In this document: positions 62,944 through 64,000 of the stretch, in pieces
Layout: every line of letters begins with the position of its first letter
How positions within the stretch are numbered: the stretch's first letter is position 1
Assembly (NCBI GenBank): GCA_016714535.1
Contig: JADKDR010000011.1
Location: 124,001 to 188,000 of the forward strand
Length of the DNA: 64,000 nt
Reading direction: 5' to 3'
Origin: Bacteroidota bacterium
GTDB lineage: Bacteria > Bacteroidota > Bacteroidia > AKYH767-A > OLB10
Notes under the pieces: generated by a model
What the model was told of the DNA's origin: nothing
The model's input: only the letters and a program-made list of their open reading frames with translations
The model's database searches: none
Translations under genes and position numbers: made by a program

Positions 62944-64000
62944 TTATGTTTTTTGTTTTTTCTTTTTAGCAGCAGGAAACAATACGTTATTCAATATTAG
63001 ACGATAGCCGGGCGAATTGGGGTGCAAATTAAGATCGGTAGGAGGGTCGCCCACCATATGCTGATAGTCTTCGGGGTCGTGGCCACCGTAAAAAGTCCAA
63101 GTGCCCTTGCCGAATTCACCATGCACATATTTTGCAAAACTACCTGCCTTATTTTGACCCATTATAAGGGTTGATGGTTTTATAAATTTCAAATCGAAAC
63201 CGGTTGTTTGGCCCATAAATCCTGGCACTACCTGTGTATGATTTTGACAGAGCATAGTAGGAACCGGGTCCCATTTAGCGCTAAATTCAAATAAGGTAAA
63301 TACGTCATTGTCTTTTGAAATACCCCGCTGACCGGGCAATATATCAATATTGCTAAATTCGTATTCCATCGGATTGGTGCTAAGTCTAAAATTTTCGAAA
63401 GCAAAGCACTGCGAAAAATCCATTTTCGAACTGTAATTAGAGTAGGAGGGTCGCCATCGTACATCCGATCGCAAATGTCAACACCCTGCGCTGCAAGAGC
63501 AATATCGTACGAGTCGGTGCCACTGCACATAGTAAACAGAAATCCTCCACCAGCAGTAAAATCCCTGATCTTTAAGGCTACTGCCAGTTTCATTTCAGAT
63601 ACTTTGTTAAATCCTAGTTTATGCGCCATAGCTTCATCAGTACGTACTTGCTCCTGATACCATGGTGCCGTGTGATACATAGCATAAAACTTTCCATACT
63701 GACCCGTAAAATCTTCGTGATGCAAGTGCAGCCAATCGTAGGTAGGTAAGAGTCCGGTAGTTACTTCTTCGTCATATACTAATTCATAAGGTATTTCGGC
63801 ATAGGTAAGCACAAGGGTAACGGCATCGTCCCAAGGCAATTTATTTTAGGAGAATATACAGCAACTTTGGGGGGCTTTTCCAGTTTCATCACTTCCATGT
63901 TTACTTCAGGATTTGCAATTTCTGCTAATATGGCTCCCGCCTGAGCATCGGCAATTATTTCGTAAGAAACACCACGGATTTTACATTCACTTTCTATCAA
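62944..64000 (-). pseudogene. Bacteroidota 'asparagine synthetase B-like' gene, two frameshifts, 5' end outside window
   Basis: Three frames rejoin into one protein. 64000-63840 (EKPPKVAVYSPK) needs one more A in the AAAA run at about 63844 to give NKLPWDDAV. 63839-63450 has ELVYDEEVTTGLLPTYDW and LHHEDFTGQYGKFYAMYHTA and AGGGFLFTMCSGTDSYDIA. A single-base change near 63444-63450 then leads to YSNYSSKMDFSQCFAFENF and the end LFEFSAKWDPVPTMLC, HGEFGKGTWTFYGG, DPEDYQHMVGDP and PAAKKKKQKT. This is a conserved Bacteroidota family commonly labelled asparagine synthetase B, although it lacks the known AsnB domains; the name is doubtful. The reading on both sides is well conserved, so the shifts are probably sequencing errors. 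Confidence 0.8.

Overview
The window reads as a low-GC chromosome segment of a Bacteroidota bacterium, probably a gliding or T9SS-bearing lineage near the Chitinophagales/Sphingobacteriales. The support is GldF and GldG, two proteins with type IX secretion C-terminal sorting domains plus a decayed third, two-component-propeller sensor kinases, Bacteroidota-type promoters (TTTG, about 19 nt, TAnnTTTG), the futalosine menaquinone genes mqnB and mqnD, and families typical of the phylum such as DUF4340, DUF4920, DUF5522 and CtlX. No phage, insertion sequence, CRISPR array or rRNA was seen.

Layout. 1-7.3 kb is an accessory region: the 5' part of a propeller sensor that runs off the left edge, a small secreted protein, then an island where a DUF4386 gene and an MFS transporter sit between four diverged copies of one non-coding repeat, and a transglutaminase-like gene broken by an in-frame stop. 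7.6-20.5 kb is core: a propeller histidine kinase, a glycosyltransferase, a PafA-type phosphatase, a PTPS/QueD protein, the run mqnB-mqnD-hldD-ispE, corA, and a methyltransferase-ZIP transporter pair. 20.5-29.4 kb is a T9SS cargo gene and a maltodextrin locus behind a clear promoter: cyclomaltodextrinase-like GH13, beta-phosphoglucomutase, GH65 phosphorylase (frameshifted) and a lipoprotein alpha-amylase. Together these would turn maltodextrin into glucose and glucose 6-phosphate.

29.4-42.3 kb holds a saccharopine dehydrogenase-family gene, a nucleotide-sugar 4,6-dehydratase, tRNA-Ser(GCT) and tRNA-Pro(TGG) with promoter and terminator, a DUF4920 lipoprotein, HMG-CoA lyase, a 931-residue Ala/Lys/Glu-rich protein with 58-residue tandem repeats, katG, and a TerB-like/S1-P1 nuclease pair. 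42.5-56.5 kb holds rny, a structured RNA that may be 6S RNA, zapA with a coiled-coil partner, a truncated hemoglobin with CtlX, ftsK, DUF4340-gldG-gldF, nusB, a frameshifted Glu/Leu dehydrogenase, a DUF5522 protein and a PLP enzyme. 56.5-64 kb holds paired palindromes, a decayed T9SS gene beside an intact one, a DUF1569 protein, ispF, a P460-like lipoprotein and a twice-frameshifted gene of the Bacteroidota family usually labelled asparagine synthetase B.

Three otherwise well-conserved genes are broken by single-base indels at four sites, mostly in homopolymers, which looks like sequencing error. The T9SS-like gene near 57 kb carries point nonsense changes plus a frame change and looks like a true pseudogene. 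The most unusual structures are the repeat-bounded gene island, the zapA-rny structured RNA, the twin palindromes near 56.5 kb and the 58-residue tandem-repeat protein.
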